Below are positions 62,374 to 64,000 of a stretch of DNA of 64,000 nucleotides, piece after piece; position 1 is the stretch's first letter; every line of letters starts with the position of its first letter. A program made the translations under genes and the position numbers. The DNA comes from Chloroflexota bacterium (GTDB lineage: Bacteria; Chloroflexota; Dehalococcoidia; JACPQD01). The stretch covers positions 1 through 64,000 of the forward strand of contig JACPQD010000074.1 of NCBI GenBank assembly GCA_016190665.1. Reading direction: 5' to 3'. Below the pieces are notes generated by a model that was given only the letters and a program-made list of their open reading frames with translations, was not told the DNA's origin and searched no databases.

Positions 62374-63849
62374 CTACACCCTTGGCTTCTCCTTCACCGC
62401 GTTCTCCGCGGCGACACGACCAAAGGCAATGCACTCCGCGAGATTTCCGCCGGCACCCGGGTACAACATGCCGTACGTGGAGCCGCATTCCCCCGCGGCA
62501 TACAAGCCCGGAATGCGGCCTCCGAAGGCGTTCAGCACCTGCGATTTGCTATTGCGCCTGGGCCCGCCCTGGGTGTTAGGCCCTCCTGGAAAGAGCTTAA
62601 CGGCGTAGAAAGGCGGCTGGTCGAGGGGCGTCAGGTCCTTCGTCCTGCCAAACTCGGCGTCCTTGCCCTCGGCGCAGATCTTGTTCCAATTTCTGACCGT
62701 GTCCTCCAGGGTGGCCGCCAACATGCCTATCTTCCCCGCCAACTCGCCCACCGTGTGCCCGCCGACAATCCAGCCCTTCTTCAGCTCCGCGCTGTTGTCC
62801 GGGCTCCACTTGTAGAGCTGATGCGGGCCGGCGGGGCCGCTGGTGAGCTGCGTCAAAGGGCCAGCTTCCATTCTTCTCCGGTCGAAGATCTCATAGCTGG
62901 GGTTGGCGGGATACTCCAGCTTGTGCGTGTCGAAGCGAGTCATCTCATACCAGGCGGCATGGCCCCGGATCTCCTCGGTCATGTAGCGGCGTCCGTAGCG
63001 GTCGACGATGACGAAACCCACCGCGCCCTTGAACCCCGGGGGCGCGCCGAAGCGGATCAGAAAGCCCATGGGGTAATCCAGGAACTTGGCGCAGAGGCGG
63101 CCGGAGACGCAGTTCATGTGCCACAGGTCCGCCCCCACTTCCTGGGCCATCTTGATGCCGTCGCCCGTGTTCCCCAGGCCCCCGGCAAAATAGACGGGGT
63201 AGGTGCGCAGGTACTGGAGTTTCATCTCCTCGTCATCTTCGAAGCCGCCGCTGCACAGGAGCACGGCTTTGGACGCCCTGACGTTTACCGGCTTCCCCTC
63301 CGCATCTGCGGCCTTGACGCCGATCACCTCGCCGTCGGGGTTGGTCAGGAGCCTTTCCGCTGGCGTCCGATAGAGGACCTCCACCTTGCGGGAAGCCACC
63401 TGGTCGTACATAAGCTGCATCATGCGCACGCCGCAGCCGTTGTAGCGGTACTTCTTGATGGTCTCCGCCCTGGGAAGGTGCTCGTGCTCTCCTGGCCCGG
63501 GGTCCAGCCGGGCGTGGCCGCCGAGCTTCTCTACCCACGCCAGGTTTTGAACAGCGTATTCCGCCCACGCGCGTATGGTGTCGGAGTCCGTCCAGCGCTG
63601 GCCCTCCGTGGCCACCACGGCCAGCGCCTCCAGATGCGTGATGGCGCCCTTAACCTCACTGGGGCAGATAAACATCCCCCCAGATATGCTGCTGCACGAG
63701 CAGTGCGTATCCCTGGCTTGCTTCTCCAGGATAATGACGCTGGCGCCGAGGTCGCGGGCGGTAATGGCTGCCACCGCCCCCGCCAGTCCATACCCGATGA
63801 TCACAACGTCTGCCGATTTATCCCATTTGATGCTTTTTGGAGCTAACAC
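62374..63849 (-). CDS. FAD-dependent fumarate-reductase/ketosteroid-dehydrogenase-like flavoprotein, 491 aa
   Basis: This is a paralogue of 16709-18229, with the same opening (IKWDKSADVVIIGYGLAGAV), ASVIILEKQARDTHCSCSS, VLLCSGGFEDDEEMKLQYLR and RIPGLYAAGECGSTYGMLYP then GAGGNLAECIAFGR. It is a soluble FAD_binding_2 enzyme without iron-sulfur or heme motifs. The GTG start at 63849 follows TAGGAGAATTCTCTT. It is the first gene of an operon driven by the promoter at 63919-63947, followed by the solute-binding protein and the old-yellow-enzyme-type reductase. The DTHCSCSS stretch with paired Cys replaces DNHHTNTG of the paralogue, so the active sites probably differ. Confidence 0.9.
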   Translation of the reverse strand: MLAPKSIKWDKSADVVIIGYGLAGAVAAITARDLGASVIILEKQARDTHCSCSSISGGMFICPSEVKGAITHLEALAVVATEGQRWTDSDTIRAWAEYAVQNLAWVEKLGGHARLDPGPGEHEHLPRAETIKKYRYNGCGVRMMQLMYDQVASRKVEVLYRTPAERLLTNPDGEVIGVKAADAEGKPVNVRASKAVLLCSGGFEDDEEMKLQYLRTYPVYFAGGLGNTGDGIKMAQEVGADLWHMNCVSGRLCAKFLDYPMGFLIRFGAPPGFKGAVGFVIVDRYGRRYMTEEIRGHAAWYEMTRFDTHKLEYPANPSYEIFDRRRMEAGPLTQLTSGPAGPHQLYKWSPDNSAELKKGWIVGGHTVGELAGKIGMLAATLEDTVRNWNKICAEGKDAEFGRTKDLTPLDQPPFYAVKLFPGGPNTQGGPRRNSKSQVLNAFGGRIPGLYAAGECGSTYGMLYPGAGGNLAECIAFGRVAAENAVKEKPRV

Positions 63850-63918
63850 AAGAGAATTCTCCTATTATGTAAACACGTTATGAAAGCCAGCCGGGGCGAC
63901 AACCCGAAGCGCGTCCGA

Positions 63919-63947
63919 AGTATAGCAAGAAATGGGTGGCGGGTCAA
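63919..63947 (-). promoter_or_regulatory. Strong sigma70 promoter of the flavoprotein operon
   Basis: On the minus strand TTGACC (63947-63942) and TATACT (63924-63919) are 17 bases apart. The predicted start near 63912 leaves a leader of about 63 bases before the GTG at 63849. Confidence 0.7.
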
Positions 63948-64000
63948 CGATGCTACGGCAAAGGGAGAAATGTCCGCCCTTTGACACGAGCGTTAGGACG

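Overview
The window is GC-rich bacterial chromosome, most like a Chloroflexota genome of the Dehalococcoidia/SAR202 kind. That placement is inference. It rests on four family 5 solute-binding lipoproteins without transporter partners, several FAD and FMN flavoproteins, tandem CaiB/BaiF CoA-transferases, large Thr/Pro-rich surface proteins, and many palindromic word-like intergenic repeats. No rRNA, tRNA, CRISPR array, transposase or phage gene was recognised. About 45 protein genes are supported.

Layout. 0.4-9.5 kb (minus): a LuxR-type response regulator, small secreted or membrane proteins, two giant exported surface proteins that share a C-terminal double module, and a 59-residue ribbon-helix-helix-like protein. 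9.5-13.1 kb (plus): a promoter-like site with an 11-G spacer, a small exported protein, and a NarX-type kinase and regulator separated by a nested palindromic repeat element. 13.6-20 kb (minus): amidohydrolase, HicBA toxin-antitoxin, a crotonase-fold enzyme, an FAD flavoprotein and a solute-binding protein. 20.1-24.1 kb (plus): HtrA-like protease, MoxR ATPase, DUF58 and a von Willebrand A protein, which look like one operon. 24.1-29.6 kb (minus): a retropepsin-like protease and the trehalose pair TreY-TreZ. 30-31 kb (minus): a mannonate dehydratase-like enzyme.

31.5-41.2 kb holds two convergent modules: solute-binding protein, UGSC-type gene and two CoA-transferases on plus; UGSC-type gene and solute-binding protein on minus. 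Both UGSC genes are interrupted by one in-frame TGA at the same place in the motif (U-G-T-C and U-G-G-C). A hairpin lies just downstream of each TGA, so both are read as selenoproteins.

41.5-47.9 kb (minus) is a three-gene signalling operon: a membrane sensor kinase with two receivers, a lone receiver, and a 1038-residue protein. The last joins two histidine-kinase dimerisation segments, a receiver, a degenerate sigma54-type AAA domain and a NapH/NosR-like iron-sulfur membrane domain.

48.5-51.4 kb (plus): two PAC2-family proteins and an acyl-CoA dehydrogenase. 51.4-52.4 kb (minus): an SRPBCC protein and a flavodoxin-like reductase. 52.6-54.3 kb (plus): a cobalamin riboswitch, a terminator and a start-codon-sequestering hairpin ahead of cbtB and cbtA (cobalt uptake). 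54.4-57.0 kb: a fusion of a geranylgeranyl-reductase-like flavoprotein with a type II NADH dehydrogenase. 57-63.9 kb (minus): flavoprotein, solute-binding protein, old-yellow-enzyme-type reductase and MFS transporter behind a strong sigma70 promoter.

Taken together the genes suggest a scavenger that captures organic solutes with orphan binding lipoproteins and degrades them through CoA activation and flavin redox chemistry, with redox sensing, cobalt uptake and trehalose synthesis. Substrates cannot be read from the sequence.
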